From positions 124,001 to 188,000 of the forward strand of contig CAJJDO010000038.1 in the NCBI GenBank assembly GCA_905183005.1: a stretch of 64,000 nucleotides of DNA. Reading direction: 5' to 3'. Under the pieces are notes generated by a model that was given only the letters and a program-made list of their open reading frames with translations, was not told the DNA's origin and made no database searches. The translations under genes were made by a program, and so were the position numbers. This document shows, piece by piece, positions 1-13,100 of the stretch (the stretch's first letter is position 1; the number at the start of each line of letters is the position of its first letter). Source of the DNA: Paramecium pentaurelia (Eukaryota; Ciliophora; Oligohymenophorea; Peniculida; Parameciidae).

Positions 1-1390
1 ACATATTATGATCATTGTTTAAATATATGTGAATTTAATCTAGAACCAGGAGAGTTAAATTTATTTGTTTACTCAAAATCTATCAAATTGACTTTTCATT
101 CTAAAATCAATCAAGTAACAAATATGAATCTAACCTATTCTAATTACATCATTCCAATTAATTAATCTTGTATATTGCGAATTAATTAGGATTCATACTA
201 TTCTATAAATTTAAATAATCAAGAAATTCCAATTACTTTAATATTAGGTAAAGAATTCAATGGAAGAAATATGATTGGTCAAAATTAAAGAGTATTTATT
301 TTTTAAATTGAGAGAATTGATTTAGAATATATAATTTAAGTTTCAAGTAAATCTGATATTTTTGTTGATGTATATTATGATAATAATACAAAAAAGATAC
401 TTCCTAAAATAGAGAACAGGATCAATAACAAATAGAGAAGATTAATTTATTAATTTAAACAAATTGAGAGATAATATAAAATTATTCTCTAATGTATTGA
501 TTATTATCACATTAGCGTAGATATCTATAACCAAAATTAAATAAAATATATTAATTTCAATAATCATTATTTGGAAATTATTGATGAAATCTAGTAATAT
601 AATATCTAAGCCATTTAGGAATAAGATATACAATTTTAAAAAATAGATTGTTTAGGAAAGACTTCACTACTGAAATCTTAATATGTTTCTTCTAGGGATA
701 TATTTTTTAAGATTTAAGTAACAGATCGAATGAAACCATTTCCATTTAATATTTTTAGTTTAGTACCTCACATCTAATATTCTCATGATTAATGGTATTT
801 TAAGAATACAAGATTTGAAATCATCAAACAGTCCAAAGATTCTTTAGAAGTTAAAATATTTACAATGAAAAGAAAAAAGACTGGAAATTTAAATTTAAAT
901 AAATTAATGTAAAAGTATAGAGAATAACTTATAGTTATAAATTGCACTTGTCAGATCAAGATTATTTAATGAAAGCATTAGGTTGTGAGATTGATATTGA
1001 ATTACTATAAAATTATACTGGTATTTCTATCTTTTACACTTCCATTATTTAAGAAGTAAAAGAGAAAGAGGAATCTCTTTAATTTACAGGTATTATTTAA
1101 TCTATAAAGTAGTATTAATTAATAGAGAGTTAATTTATGGTTTACTGGTATTTTAAGCATATTATGAGAGTTATGATATTCCATATACATATTTTTATAA
1201 TGTCAGTGTTATTTATAATTAGTCTGAGACAATTATAATGAAAGATCAAGTTGCGATAGAAGATTCTAAGATAGATTATATATTAATAGTATTTGGAATA
1301 AGTATAATATTGGCTATTAGTTTAATATGTATTTGGATATGTATGCCAAAAAAGAAATAGAAAAAAAGAGAATTTAATGAATAACAATAA

Positions 1391-1433
<43 letters not shown>

Positions 1434-1489
1434 AATAGGAATTATAATCATTAAAATAAAGTGAATAAGAATTAGTTAATATCAATTGA
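1..1489 (+). CDS. Type I membrane protein, 3' part (5' end outside window)
   Basis: I do not recognise this protein. The frame is open from base 1 in the ciliate code and ends at TGA 1487-1489. Two 20-nt introns (915-934 and 1090-1109) are needed to keep the frame. The visible part is a long extracellular-looking region without clear repeats, then one hydrophobic helix near the C terminus (about 1275-1345; IVFGISIILAISLICIW), a basic stop-transfer (PKKKQKKR), and a cytoplasmic tail of about 15 glutamines coded mostly by TAA. The layout is that of a type I surface or vesicle protein. The gene converges on NMD3 with only 44 bp between the stops. Two tandem proteins at 35972-38371 have the same plan of ectodomain, C-terminal helix and short charged tail, but I see no sequence match. 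The topology is well supported; the function is unknown. Confidence 0.7.
1384..1430 (+). repeat. Gln-rich TAA tract at the C terminus of the first gene
   Basis: A near-perfect TAA triplet run, interrupted by one TAC and ending in TAG, coding for about 14 glutamines in the cytoplasmic tail of the membrane protein ending at 1489. Confidence 0.7.
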
Positions 1490-1533
1490 TTTAATATTTA
1501 TGTTAATAATAAGCATTCATATATATATATATT

Positions 1534-3276
1534 TCATTTTTCTATTGTTACTTTTTCTAATTTTGTAATAAATTGATTAATTTCTTCTTATGCTTCATCT
1601 ACTGGTTCAGCTAATTCTGGTTTATCTTCTAAATTCAAATCTTTCATTAAATCTTCCAATTTAATATCATCCTCATCATCATCTTACCATTCATCATCAT
1701 CTTTTTTTTATTATTAAACTGGTTTCTTTTATTTCTTTTTCAAATCATCTTTATTTAATTTTTTAATTTTTTCTTCATCTCTATATAAATTGATATTCTT
1801 TCTCATCTCTTTATCCTTTTCTACATCATCTAAGAATTCTTCAAATTACTCATCTTAATCATTCTATTTCTTTTCTAAATTGTTTATTATATAATTAAAT
1901 ACATTAATTTCTCTTTCTCTCTCCTCCTTCTTCTTCCATTACATTTTATGCTTCCAATCTCTTTAATTTAAAGATTCTCAATTTTCTTGCTTCTTTATTT
2001 ATTTATCTCTTGACTAAAATGCATTCAGGATAATTAGAAATATCTTCTAAAGATTCAATAGTCAATTAAGTTAAATCATAACCAATAGCAACCTGACCTG
2101 TTTTCAAAATGTCACCCAAATGACTTTTAACAGTTATAGGGACATAATTATTTGATTCTCTAATAATAGTGACCTTTGTCAATTTAGGTAGGAATGCATT
2201 TTATGAACTTGAGATATAACTTTCATTCAAATTTCTAGTATGAATACGTTCAACATCAACTACTGTAAATTCATGTTAATGTGTTTTTAAATTGTATACT
2301 TCAATTTCATTTTCATATAAAGAAAAAGCCTCAATAGATAGATCTGAACATTTCATTGATAGAGGATCAATTAAATGAATAATAGTTGTTAATTTATAAC
2401 ATAATTATACTCTACCTACTCCTCCTAATTCTTTACATAATTTCTAAGGCAAAATAACCAGATCATCTTTACAAACTTTAGGTAAATCTACTGCATAGAC
2501 ATACTTATAATTAAAGAGATTGCTACTAGCATCATGTGATACTAATTATTTTGATTATTTCACTCTAATTGGTAAAATAGTTGATAAATATTCTACTAAT
2601 CTATTAGCATGTGATCTTGATTTATAGAAGAAATCTAATCCATCATCAACTTATTCTATTTTTAATACTTTATCATTTGCATTATATTTCAATAATAATT
2701 ATTCTAAATAAAAGAATGTTTTTTTATGATCCACTCTTTAACGTACTTAAACAGCTGCTCCCCAAGTATGAGGAGTGAATTCCTTTTTACAATCTTCACA
2801 TTGTTAATAATGTTCTAAAAATTCACATATGAATGTCTAATTAGTTAGATCCATACTTATTGCATATTGGTATTGTTAAGCACTTCCTTTTATATTGTTA
2901 ATTTCACTTTAATTCTCTTGGAACTTGGTTCAGTATACACAAAAGCAGCATCTATAATTTTAACTTTATTCAATCTATTAAATATAATTTAAATTATTTA
3001 CCCTCTCAATCTCTTTAAACAAATGCTTAATAATTCTTTTGATTCTCTTTCACATAATGTCCAAGGTGGTCTTAAATAACGATGACAAAATCGACAGTAA
3101 TTTACAATACCCTCCTTAGTTATACCAATTGTAATATCAGTTTAATTGATGATACAATTAGTGCAAATAAGTGTCTTTTATTCACTAGGAGTGAAAGCAA
3201 GATCACAAATTGAACAAAGAATTGTAGTTTTAGGTTTAATCTAATTACCAATTTATTAGTTTTCTGTTTCCATCAT
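1534..3276 (-). CDS. NMD3: NMD3-like 60S ribosomal export adaptor
   Basis: NMD3 bridges the pre-60S ribosomal subunit to the CRM1/XPO1 exportin. The start is ATG-ATG at 3276 and the stop is TGA at 1536-1534. Removing introns of 27, 20 and 28 nt leaves 555 residues (yeast NMD3 is 518). The N terminus has the family's zinc-binding cysteine pairs (CSICD, CTNC, YCRFCHRYLRPPW). After the first intron comes the diagnostic block IIDAAFVYTEPSSKR-IKVKLTIQKEV, then CEDCKKEF, a WGAAVQVRQ motif, HKKTFFYLEQLLLKY, DGLDFFYKSRSHA, and HLIDP. The C terminus is very acidic and lysine-rich, as expected for the region with the export signals. The gene converges on the upstream membrane protein (44-bp gap) and diverges from the PAXX-like gene, with 88 bp between the start codons. 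I am confident of the family; the intron borders come from reading frame only. Confidence 0.93.
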
Positions 3277-3364
3277 TAATTAAATTTATTATTAATTAAA
3301 CAATAATAAGCATGATAATTAACTATTTTTAAGAACACACTCATATACTCAAATTTAATAATTT

Positions 3365-3964
3365 ATGACAGAAAGAAGAGTTGAATTTTGTAGAGCACTT
3401 GGTAAATTGGCATTCTTGAATACTCTAATCATTTATAATTAAAAGGAGTACATAATCTACTTTCAACCTATGGAAAGTAAAGGACGTTGCAAAATATAAG
3501 TCACTAATGGTTTTGATTTTTGGGTAGAAGATTTTGATTTGGAAAAGTTTGAATAAAAACGTAAAAAAAGTGGATTGGAAGGCACTTATAATAGTTATTT
3601 TGATATGATGCATAGATCAATCAGTCAAAGAAATTTTGAAGTATATGTTGATTAAACATAAAATTTTGTTTTGACTCTCTATTTCTAATTAAATAAGGGA
3701 GTATCTTTAAAGGGTGATTTTGAATTGGGAAGACCTTTGCATTTTGATGATATTAAAGAATTTCATTGTGTATATCGATTGTTTTTGTTTGACATTTTCA
3801 AGGCAAAAGATTAAGAAAGGATGAAGGCTGAAGTAAGTAGGAAAGGAAGAAGATTAGAAGAAAGAGAATCAAAAAAGTCTATCTCTTAACCTAGATAAGA
3901 TGAAGAAGAAGAATAAGATGAAGATGAAAGTGCTGCTTAGAGAAGGAAGAAAGTATAATTATGA
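3365..3964 (+). CDS. Small XRCC4/XLF/PAXX-superfamily-like protein (tentative)
   Basis: This is an uninterrupted 199-residue ORF from ATG 3365 to TGA 3962-3964. Seen in sequence: an N-terminal beta-rich part, a segment 'ITNGFDFW'-like (residues ~45-55, VTNGFDFWVEDFD), an alpha region, a VLTLYFQLNKGVSLKGDF strand pair with a following leucine/proline, then a charged helix and an acidic linker, ending in RRKKVQL. This order matches the XRCC4/XLF/PAXX head domain (strand 'lTDg..W', helices, strand pair, stalk helix). The length is close to human PAXX (204 aa), and the basic-hydrophobic C-terminus resembles the Ku-binding motif of XLF and PAXX. These are family-level resemblances seen by eye, not an alignment. 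If right, the protein would act in non-homologous end joining. It could instead be an unrelated ciliate protein. Confidence 0.4.
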
Positions 3965-4288
3965 TTATTATTAAAATTGATACAACAATTATTAATTAAA
4001 ATTATAATTCTTAATTAGTTTCTTGATCTTACTTTATAGAATCAATCATAAATTTATAAAGATGGAGTTTAAAAATGAATTCTTACATTTTTATAGTTTC
4101 ATTGAAATTAAGATTTTTTAAAATATGAATAATTTATACAAGAAATTTATATTAATCAACTAATTATATATTTATACAAATATAATCACTAGTGGATCTT
4201 TTTTTAAATTAAAAACCAGATGTGATTTGAAAATATTTTTCCAAAATAATAATTATAAAAGATTCATAAAGTATGTGCAAATCCATTA
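3965..4288. other. Intergenic, no gene seen
   Basis: About 320 bp of AT-rich spacer between two plus-strand genes. I see no sustained reading frame, tRNA or repeat. Confidence 0.5.
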
Positions 4289-5023
4289 ATGGCCAAGACC
4301 AACCAAAGAAAAGTAAATAATACCAAAAAATTGAATGTGATTAAAGAAAATTAGTACTTGATATGCTGTATAATGAAAAGTTATCGCTACAAGAGGTATA
4401 AAGCATCATTATTCTCATTTCTTGTCTTCTATATCCTTACATATATATATATTGTTGCTTTATCAATCAATATCTCTTTAGGTGGCTAACAAACTGTAAT
4501 TGAAGTATTGTACAGTACGAACAATTTAGAAAACATATGAGAAAGATGGTCGTATAGGAAAAAAAGAAACTAGAAAAAAGAAGTTAAAGGTTCAGAGCAT
4601 ACTAAAAATTAGTGTTATAAATCCATTCACTATGGAAGTCTAACCTTTAAGTGTCTAATCTGATATTCATCAGGTATTTTATAATTAGTTTATATTTAGA
4701 TATATGTTGACAAACAGCCATCGCTACTTGATCAAATAGCATTAGCAAACCAATAACAATCAATTTTGTAATCTTAATGCATCAAATTTACTACAGAGCT
4801 TTCATCTCGCATGAATCAACCCAATTTTGTGTATTAATCAACCATTCAAAACATGCTACTCTCATCCTAATATGTATTTAAATCAATCCTCGATTTAAAA
4901 CCTTAAGGATAAATCAAATAAGAATTTTGTTCACTTTCCTAACCACTGCCATAATATTTTTACTCATAACAACAATATCAACATCAGTTTTACCCAATAC
5001 CATACAATTAACTAAGAACTTGA
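4289..5023 (+). CDS. Single-pass membrane or signal-anchored protein, Gln-rich C terminus
   Basis: Not recognised. ATG 4289 to TGA 5021-5023. With introns 4505-4529 (25 nt) and 4674-4699 (26 nt) removed, the frame closes exactly at 227 residues. The N terminus is basic (MAKTNQRKVNNTKK...), followed by one hydrophobic helix around residues 40-62 (FSFLVFYILTYIYIVALSI), which suggests a signal anchor. A lysine-rich stretch follows, then a soluble helical region (KQPSLLDQIALANQQQ). The end is Gln/Tyr/Pro-rich (QQQQYQHQFYPIPYNQ). An alternative reading takes the hydrophobic stretch as an 86-nt pyrimidine-rich intron. I reject it because the in-frame model closes without it and such length is unusual among the introns seen here. 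Function unknown. Confidence 0.55.
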
Positions 5024-6080
5024 CAAATATAATTATAATGTTCTAAATCTCTAAAATGAAAATTCTTATGTTTTTATTCATTTTGTTTTACATACAATAA
5101 ATTTGTATTTCAAACTTTCATTTTTTTATGAGCTTCAATACAAATCCATAAATAAAATGGTTCAAGAATATCAAAAACAATTTAAAATTATGTAAATGGT
5201 GTATTTTTAATGTATTAATTTTTGATCAAAAAATTAACTATTAAAAATGTGCAATTTTTTGTAATTGTTTTTCTAAACTTGAACTTTTTCTAAACACGAA
5301 TATTGTCTATTTAACTAACAATGCACTCAACTTCAGTATGGATTAAAATATTATATTCATTTTTTAACCAAAATTGGTCTAAACAAATAAATAAAAGTAA
5401 AAAAATCAATAATATGTATTTCATGATGTCTGAAATTCGAAACTTACTGGATTTCATTACCCTATAACTAAATTAAGTAAATTTTATTAAATCACTTCAT
5501 TAATTCTAATAATTCATTGGAACACATAATTAATCCTTCAATAATATATTTTAATTTAGCCGAACCTTCACTTCTAATAATGAAATTTTATCATTAATTT
5601 ATAAACTGATAAGTTATCTATAAAATAAAAATACCTATTGAGACTTATAAAAACAAAATGGAACTTAATTTTATATTATAATATATACTAAATATTTACA
5701 AAAATTAGTTTTTATTTTATAAATCAAGTTATATAATGACAAGATTATAACTATAATAATATCCTACAAAAATATATATCAATTTATTTCTACTTTTTAA
5801 TGTTATTTTGTATATCAATCTTAATTTATTTCAAAGATTATTCTTAAATTCTATACTTTGTAAAATTAATATTATTATCATTTTTTAATTAAATCCTTTA
5901 ATCAATAATTCTTTTTGATCTATTTTTAATGTGTTTTATAAACATTTAAATTTTTATTTATAAATTAATTTTCATATGATCTCATTTAGCCCCCATATGT
6001 AAATTTCTTTACTTCATTTTTTATTTAAATACAATTATAAACTAGTTAAATATTATAACTAATATCAAAATAGTTATAGA
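5024..6080. other. Intergenic, AT-rich, no gene seen
   Basis: About 1.05 kb with very low GC between a plus-strand gene end and the minus-strand zinc-finger gene end. Reading frames open in the ciliate code are short, with no recognisable protein features. No tRNA or inverted repeat was noticed. It is longer than the usual convergent gap in this window. Confidence 0.4.
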
Positions 6081-6553
6081 TCAAATTGTAGACTTTCTAA
6101 GACTTTAAACTCCACATTAAATACAATTTATTTTATAGTATTAATTAATCTATAAGCATTATTTACATTGCCATTCAAACTCAAAGTAATCATATTTTGG
6201 TTCTTCATATTTTAATAGATTATTATACATATTTCTTTAGTCATCTATTTTAAAATTGGTTCTATAGAAGGTAATTTATCAAATGAAAATTTATTATTTC
6301 CAATATTATTCCTTTCTCCTGATGATTTATTTGATCTATCTGAAATAGGAGGTATATCTCCATTACTCTCAGTTAAAAAAAGGGCAGATTTGAATCCATT
6401 ATTCTCTTTATGTTTGATATTCTTTATATTATGACATCGATTGCAAGAGTCTCTAAATGCAAAATTCATATTATTGCAATTACTACAAATCCAATCACCT
6501 TACCTTTATTTATGATTAATCTTAATTTTATTCTTTTCTTTCTACTAAGCCAT
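6081..6553 (-). CDS. Protein with two RanBP2-type zinc fingers
   Basis: The gene starts at ATG 6553 and ends at TGA 6083-6081. One 26-nt intron (6203-6228) gives a closed 148-residue frame. The N terminus is basic (MAQQKEKNKIKINHK). Two RanBP2-type (zf-RanBP/RBZ) fingers are visible. The first is GDWICSNCNNMNFAFRDSCN-RCH (W-x-C-x2-C-x10-C-x2-C with the conserved Asn). The second lies near the C terminus and is only in frame after intron removal: EWQCKQCLQINQYYKINC-IQC. Between them is a Ser/Asn/Lys-rich linker. RBZ fingers bind single-stranded RNA (ZRANB2 type) or ubiquitin (Npl4 type). The arginine and asparagine positions of the first finger are compatible with RNA binding, but I would not choose between these. 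The second finger appearing only after splicing supports the intron call. Confidence 0.8.
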
Positions 6554-6872
6554 TTTTATATTATTTTTATTATATTAAAATTCAATCCTCTTAAATAATA
6601 CATAACATAAACCCTAATTTAAAATAAATCAAATAAAAAGTCTATTTTGAAGTCTATAAATGGATTCATAGAAATACAAACTAATTTTAGAGTTATATTG
6701 AGTAAAACTAATTTTTCATTAAAATATATATATAATAGAATATGAAAACTATTTATATTATAAATTTATTAAAAATTGAATTTATAAAAATTAAAAAATA
6801 GAGATTAAATAATTAATTAAGCATAATAAAATAGGTTTCAATTATTAATTTATTCAATTTAGCAGTTCACAA
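6554..6872. other. Intergenic, divergent spacer
   Basis: About 320 bp between the divergent zinc-finger gene and the small plus-strand gene at 6873, so it should hold both promoters. It is extremely AT-rich. No specific motif can be supported. Confidence 0.45.
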
Positions 6873-7167
6873 ATGAATTACAAGTGGAGTTGTTATATTT
6901 AAAAAGGTACTAGTGAATTAAATTTAATCTTTGTAGGCAATCATTAAATCCAATTATATAATTATGTTAATGGTAGATTTACTTTATATCATACTAATAA
7001 AATTTAATTATAGATTAAACTTAAATTATAGAAGAACTTTAATGTAATATATATGATGAATAAATCAATTAATAAAGAATTTTAAAAGAAAATTACACCT
7101 TTAAAATTTACTTTAATAAGAGGGGTTAGAATTAGAATTATAAAAATTAAATAAATATTAATACTGA
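6873..7167 (+). CDS. Small hypothetical protein (86 aa)
   Basis: Not recognised. The frame opens at ATG 6873. A 34-nt intron with GTAATA...AAAG borders (in the region 7043-7076) makes it close at TGA 7165-7167 with 86 residues. The protein begins MNYKWSCYIQKG and contains FVGNHQIQLYNYVNGRFTL, a plausible beta hairpin region. It ends in a basic, Leu/Gln-rich helix (KRKLHLQNLLQQEGLELELQK). Without the intron the frame would run into the surface antigen gene on the other strand. With it, the gene stops 18 bp short of that convergent gene, which is typical spacing here. Small size and lack of homology keep confidence low. Confidence 0.4.
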
Positions 7168-7185
7168 AATTTATAAATGATATTT

Positions 7186-10100
7186 TCAAAAATATAAACT
7201 GATTATGATTAATAATATATTTAACATAAGTGAGGAATTATTGGTAACCTTTGAAGTTGTAGTAATATTATTATTAAGTTAAATTTTACATTGTACACAT
7301 TTTGATGTTGATGTATTCCAAATATATGTTTAGGCACTATTAATATAACAAGTATCCATAGTCAATGTTGTAGGTTAAACTTCTTAACAGATATTATTGA
7401 CTTTAGCACATAAGAGATATGATTTTTAATCAAAACTGGGAACAGGATGACAATCATTTTTAGTATTGTATGTAAGACATGTATGAGGAATACATTATTT
7501 TTTTAAACTATTTGAAATCCATTAACAATATTTTGAGTTGGAAAGACAGACATCTTTATCATTATCTGCATCTGAACATTATGTAAAGAGTTTGCAGATT
7601 CCATCATTAGATTTTGAAGCATTAGGTTAAAAAGCACATTATCCATCTATACCTCCTGAAGCACATGCTACTTTAGTAGTATATGATGCACAGTAATTTA
7701 GATCAATACATACAGATCCATTTGATACACATTTCTTGTATGAAGAATCAAAAGCAGACTTACAAATTTCTAAAGTTTTACCTATAACATCTTAACATTC
7801 CTTTAATCGACAACTAATTTAACCAGTACTTTAATCAAGAGGTAATTTATAAATACAAGGTCCATTTGAACTCAATATACAAGATTTTTCTTCGTAATAT
7901 TCACATGAAGTTAAAGATATACATTTAGTACCATTACTAGAGCATTTTACATGAGTTAATTGATCAAAGCATTTTTTGAATGTATCAGTATTTGTTGTCA
8001 AATCTTCGCATTATTTCAATCTACAAGTATTATTAGTCCATATACAATCTCCATCTAATCCTTTATTTTTTTCACATAAATATTAAGAATTATATAATGA
8101 ACAGAGATTTTATTCTACACATTAAATTCCATCACTAATACAAGTTTGAGAATATTGTTGACAGATAATAGTTGTTGTTCCTTAAACATTAGAACATCCT
8201 TTAAATAAATTACATTTTTCATTAATCCATCCACATTTACCATTAACTCCTATAATACAAGACACTTAATTTGTATAATTCTCACATTTATTTAAGGGAA
8301 TACAATTAATTTCATTGGTAGTACAAAGTTCTGAGAATGATTGACATTAATCATGTGTTGTTAATTTCATATCTTAACATTTTGAGTAAGAATGACATTT
8401 ATTATTATAGAATAGACAAGGATTACCTAAATAATCTGTTAAACAGCTTTTTTAAAGGAGATCTTCACATAAATAATTTGGTCCAATACAATTCTAGCCA
8501 TTTGTAATACAATCTTATAGGAATGATTTACAAGAAGAATTATTAGTTCCTTTGAAATCTTTACATTCTCTCTATCTACATCCATTATTAGTCCATGTAC
8601 ATCTATTAATAGGATCAGTTGAATATGCAGATTAACATGTTAGTTTATCATAATATAAAAAGCATGATTTCATAATTACACATCCATTACCATTAGTTGT
8701 ACAATTACTTCCATATTTTTAGCATATATTATTATCATTTATATCAACATAATCAGAACATTCAATATCTCTGCATTTATTAATTGATAAATCATAAACA
8801 CATTTTGTTCCATTTGAAAGTATAGTTGTTTAACAAATAGCTTATGATGTTAATAATGAACATGATGAAACTTATACTAAACATTAACTGGCAAGAGTAC
8901 AACCAAGTTTTAAAGAACAAACATCATTGTTAACAATACTATTACAATTTAGAGTTGGTTTACCAAACTAATCATATGATTAAAATTTCATACATCCTTA
9001 TCCTGTAGTTAAACAAGTAGGATGATAATCATAACATTATGCATCAGTATTATATGATTTTGGTGCTTCATAACATTATCTAGGTTAACATTATCCAATT
9101 GAATTATCTAAATTACCTTTACATGGTCCATCAATAAATGCAGTGAATAGCTAACATGTTATATTGTTACCTAAGAAATCATTACATTTAGCAGGATGTT
9201 TGATACAATTTATACCATTACTAACACAAAGGAGTGTCTATATACCATTAATTAAGACTTTTGGAAATGCTTATTCACATTATTCATTAGTTGTACCCAT
9301 AATATGTTAACATTGTTTATCAATACAATTTTTATCACTAGAAGCATCTAAATCATTCCAACAATAAATAGTTTTATTATTACCCATGAATTTACTACAT
9401 TATTCTTAAGTACCTTTATAACTACTACAACTAGCATTAATATCAATACAACCTTATCCATTTGTTACACAATCAATTTTAAAATATGAACATTAAGTAT
9501 CACTATTATCAATAAGATTATCAGAACATATTCTAGATCTACATTTTGATTAATCAGTATTTGTTGAGTCTCCTGAACAGAATTCTGTTTATGTTTTAGA
9601 TACATATCCTTAAAATTTTGAACATTGATTTTTGGTACCTCTATATTCATCACATTTGGCAGTATTAATTATACATCCTACTCCTTTAGTTAAACATCCA
9701 TTTTAAAATGATTGACATTCTGAATCAGATGTAGCAGTAGTATTTTAATAACAAGATAATGTTGAACATGATCCAATATCTTAATCAGTACCAGCTATAA
9801 CTTTACAATAATTAAGATTATCAGAATCCAAATATTTACTACATGAATCTTTATTTCCAGTAAAATATGAACATTCTTTATTTGATTCAATACATTTTGA
9901 TCCATCTGATTTACAAGTTGATTTCCATTCTTTACATTCTGAATTTAAATAGAATAATTTATCACTACATAATCTTTCTCTACAATTAATACTGTTTGCA
10001 TTATCAGCAGTACAATAATGTCCATTTTTATCAATAAGAGTGGCACAATGTTTGATAGGATCTACATTAGATGGCCAATCACTCTTTTTATAAGTAAAAC

Positions 10101-13100
10101 AATCAGATATAGTAATACATTTGGAATTATTGTAATAACATAAGTTTTTTAATTTAGTATCACAATCCTCTTGAGATTTAGGATCATTAATATCTTCACA
10201 AGTAAATGTAAGACATGTTGTTTTACCTTCAAGACAGAATCTATTATTAATATCAATTAATTTAGTACAATCACTCATTTTAGTTAATCCATTATAAGTT
10301 TCACATTTATCAATTTAATTACAAGTGTTACCTTTAACATAAATACATTATATTCCTGTAGAATTATACATACCAAAACATGTATTAATTTTATCACTTA
10401 AATTTTAGACATTATAAGTAGTACATTAATCTCTTAATCTACATTTATAATCATTTGATAAATATGTACACTTTTAATTGGATTTTGTTGGAATTCCATT
10501 ACAAAAAGATTATTTTAATTAATTATCAGTACCTAAAGCATAATAATTATCACAATTATTTTCAAGTGTGAAACAAGAATTAATGTAAAAACTACATCCA
10601 AACATTTTAGAATCACAATCAGATTAACTTTATGCAAGATCTATATCTTAACATTTAAATTATCTACAAAATTAAGATGTATCACCATTTCTCCATGAAC
10701 AATTATATCCTTTCTTAGATTAACAGAATGTTTTTTTATCTGTTTAACTAGATGCATCAAAATCAATACATTTTTTAGTATCTAATTCACAATGATCAAT
10801 AGCTGTATTCCAAGTACAAGTATTACCATTTACATTATAAGATTAACAATAACTTAATTTATTTGATAAATTAGAATCAAATAACATAAATGTGCAATCT
10901 TAAACTAAATATTTTTCAACACATTTTCCACTTTTTTAAATATAAACACAATTATCTAATCTCAAATCACAAAATTCTTAATTTGTAACATTACTAAATA
11001 CACTACAATAATTGCGTTCAATTTCACATTTTGTTCCAGATAAATATCCACACATTTATCCATCAAAAGATTTATATTATCTACAAAAAACTCTCTTTTA
11101 TTAATCATCATTTCCATTAGTTATTATATCAGTACAATCAATAGTAGGTGATCCACAATTAGTAGATCCACTTGTACAATATTTTTATGAACTATCTAAC
11201 ATATTTTTACAATAAAGTTATTTATTACTTATACTTTAAGGAATTACATAAGATGAACAAGTATTTTATTTTGTATAACATTTTTAATCAAAATAAATAC
11301 ATTTATTTAATAGAACTTTATCACAATCTATTTAATTATAAGCTGTAATTTATTCACAAGTATATGTCATTAAACTACATTTTATAGAATCATTTATATT
11401 AGTACATTATTATCCATCAATTTAAATTAATAATTCACACCAACTTTTTTTATCTAAAATACCAGATACATCATAAGATGAACAATTACTAGAATAATTA
11501 CTACATACTCCTAAACTTGCAATAAAAGTACATTGAGTATTGTCTGATGTTTTTAAACCTTCACAATATTCTTTCTTTGTTAGATCATCAATTCCATAAG
11601 TTTTATATAAAGTACAATTATTTTATGTTTAATAACAAGAATTTCTATAATAAATACATCCAGACATAAATTTATTACAATCTATCTATGAATTTGGAGA
11701 TTCAATATCACTACATTTTATTGAACTACAATAATTCTCATTTTATTCATCAAATGAACAATTACCATTTTAACTATTTCTAGCTAAACAATAATTCTTT
11801 TTATCATTAATATTTAAAATTGAAATCTAATTACATGATGTTACTTAATTTGAACATTTTGTATCTCCAAATTAATAACTACAACTTCCTGATAATATAG
11901 ATCTACAATAATTTATTCTAGTATCTTCATCAGTTGAAACACTAAATCCATATTTATTACAAGTATTTAAATTTGAATTTAAATCACATGTCTTTGTTGA
12001 ATCCTAATAAGAACAATTTGATGAAAAAGATTAACATTAATCTTAACTTGTTATTGTACCTGTAATATAAGTACAACTCCAAGATGAACTCACTTAAGTA
12101 CAATATGTACCACCTGAATATGTACAAACATATCCATCAGATGATTTTCTTGCTTAACAATATGTTTATTATTATGTACTTGTATCTCCATTTGCTATAA
12201 TTGAACTACAACTACTTGGATCTGAACATGTATTTCCACTAACAAATCCACAAAATTAATTTGAAGTATTTTTAAAATTAGTACAAAATACAACATTATC
12301 TGTAATTCTTTAAGGAATAGAGTATGAATTACAATATGTTGGTTTAGTGTAACAAAATCCTTTATAATATTGACATCCTGATAAATATATATCACAATCC
12401 TTCTATGATGATGCACTTAAAATCAATTCACATGTAATCTACTTACAACCAGTATCTCCAGTAGAATAAGCACAATTATTAGAAGATAAATCATTTAACA
12501 TATAACACCAAGTTGATTTATTATTTGCACTTAAAGCACTCACATTATATGAATTACAATTACTTGTTTAAACAGTGCATAATGAACTTCCTATTATATA
12601 AGTACATTTATAATTGCTAGTTGTTTATGACAAACCTTAACAATAATTAAATTTCTAATCATCATTTGTACCATAAGCATAATATTAATCACATTTTGAC
12701 TAAGGTGTAATACATTATTTTTAATAATAAGTGCAACCACTCATTATTTTATCACAAGTTGCTTAATTTACAGCATTAATAATATCAAAACAAGAAAATG
12801 ATCTACAAGTACTTATTGTATCTCCTTTTCTCCAAGCACACTTTCCTGCCTTACTAATTCTATTCAAACAATATGTTGCTTTATCATTATCATTTGAAAT
12901 TGAACCTATATTAATTGATGTACAGACTGTTGGTAGATTATCACATTATCCACTTCCAGATATCCAAGTACATTCTCCAGAATCACTCTTTACTGATTTA
13001 CAATAATTTAATTTAATAATTTCAGTAGATAAGATTGTCACATTAAATTTGATATCATCACAATTTGTTAATCTGGAAGTTGTAACACAAAGTTAACTCT

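Noticed and set aside
4397..4482. 86-nt pyrimidine-rich intron in the one-TM protein gene
   Set aside because: Reading through gives a transmembrane helix, and the model with only 25- and 26-nt introns closes in frame.
6600..6620. AACCCTAA-like string suggesting telomeric repeat
   Set aside because: A single copy only; Paramecium telomeres are long C4A2/C3A3 arrays and none is present.
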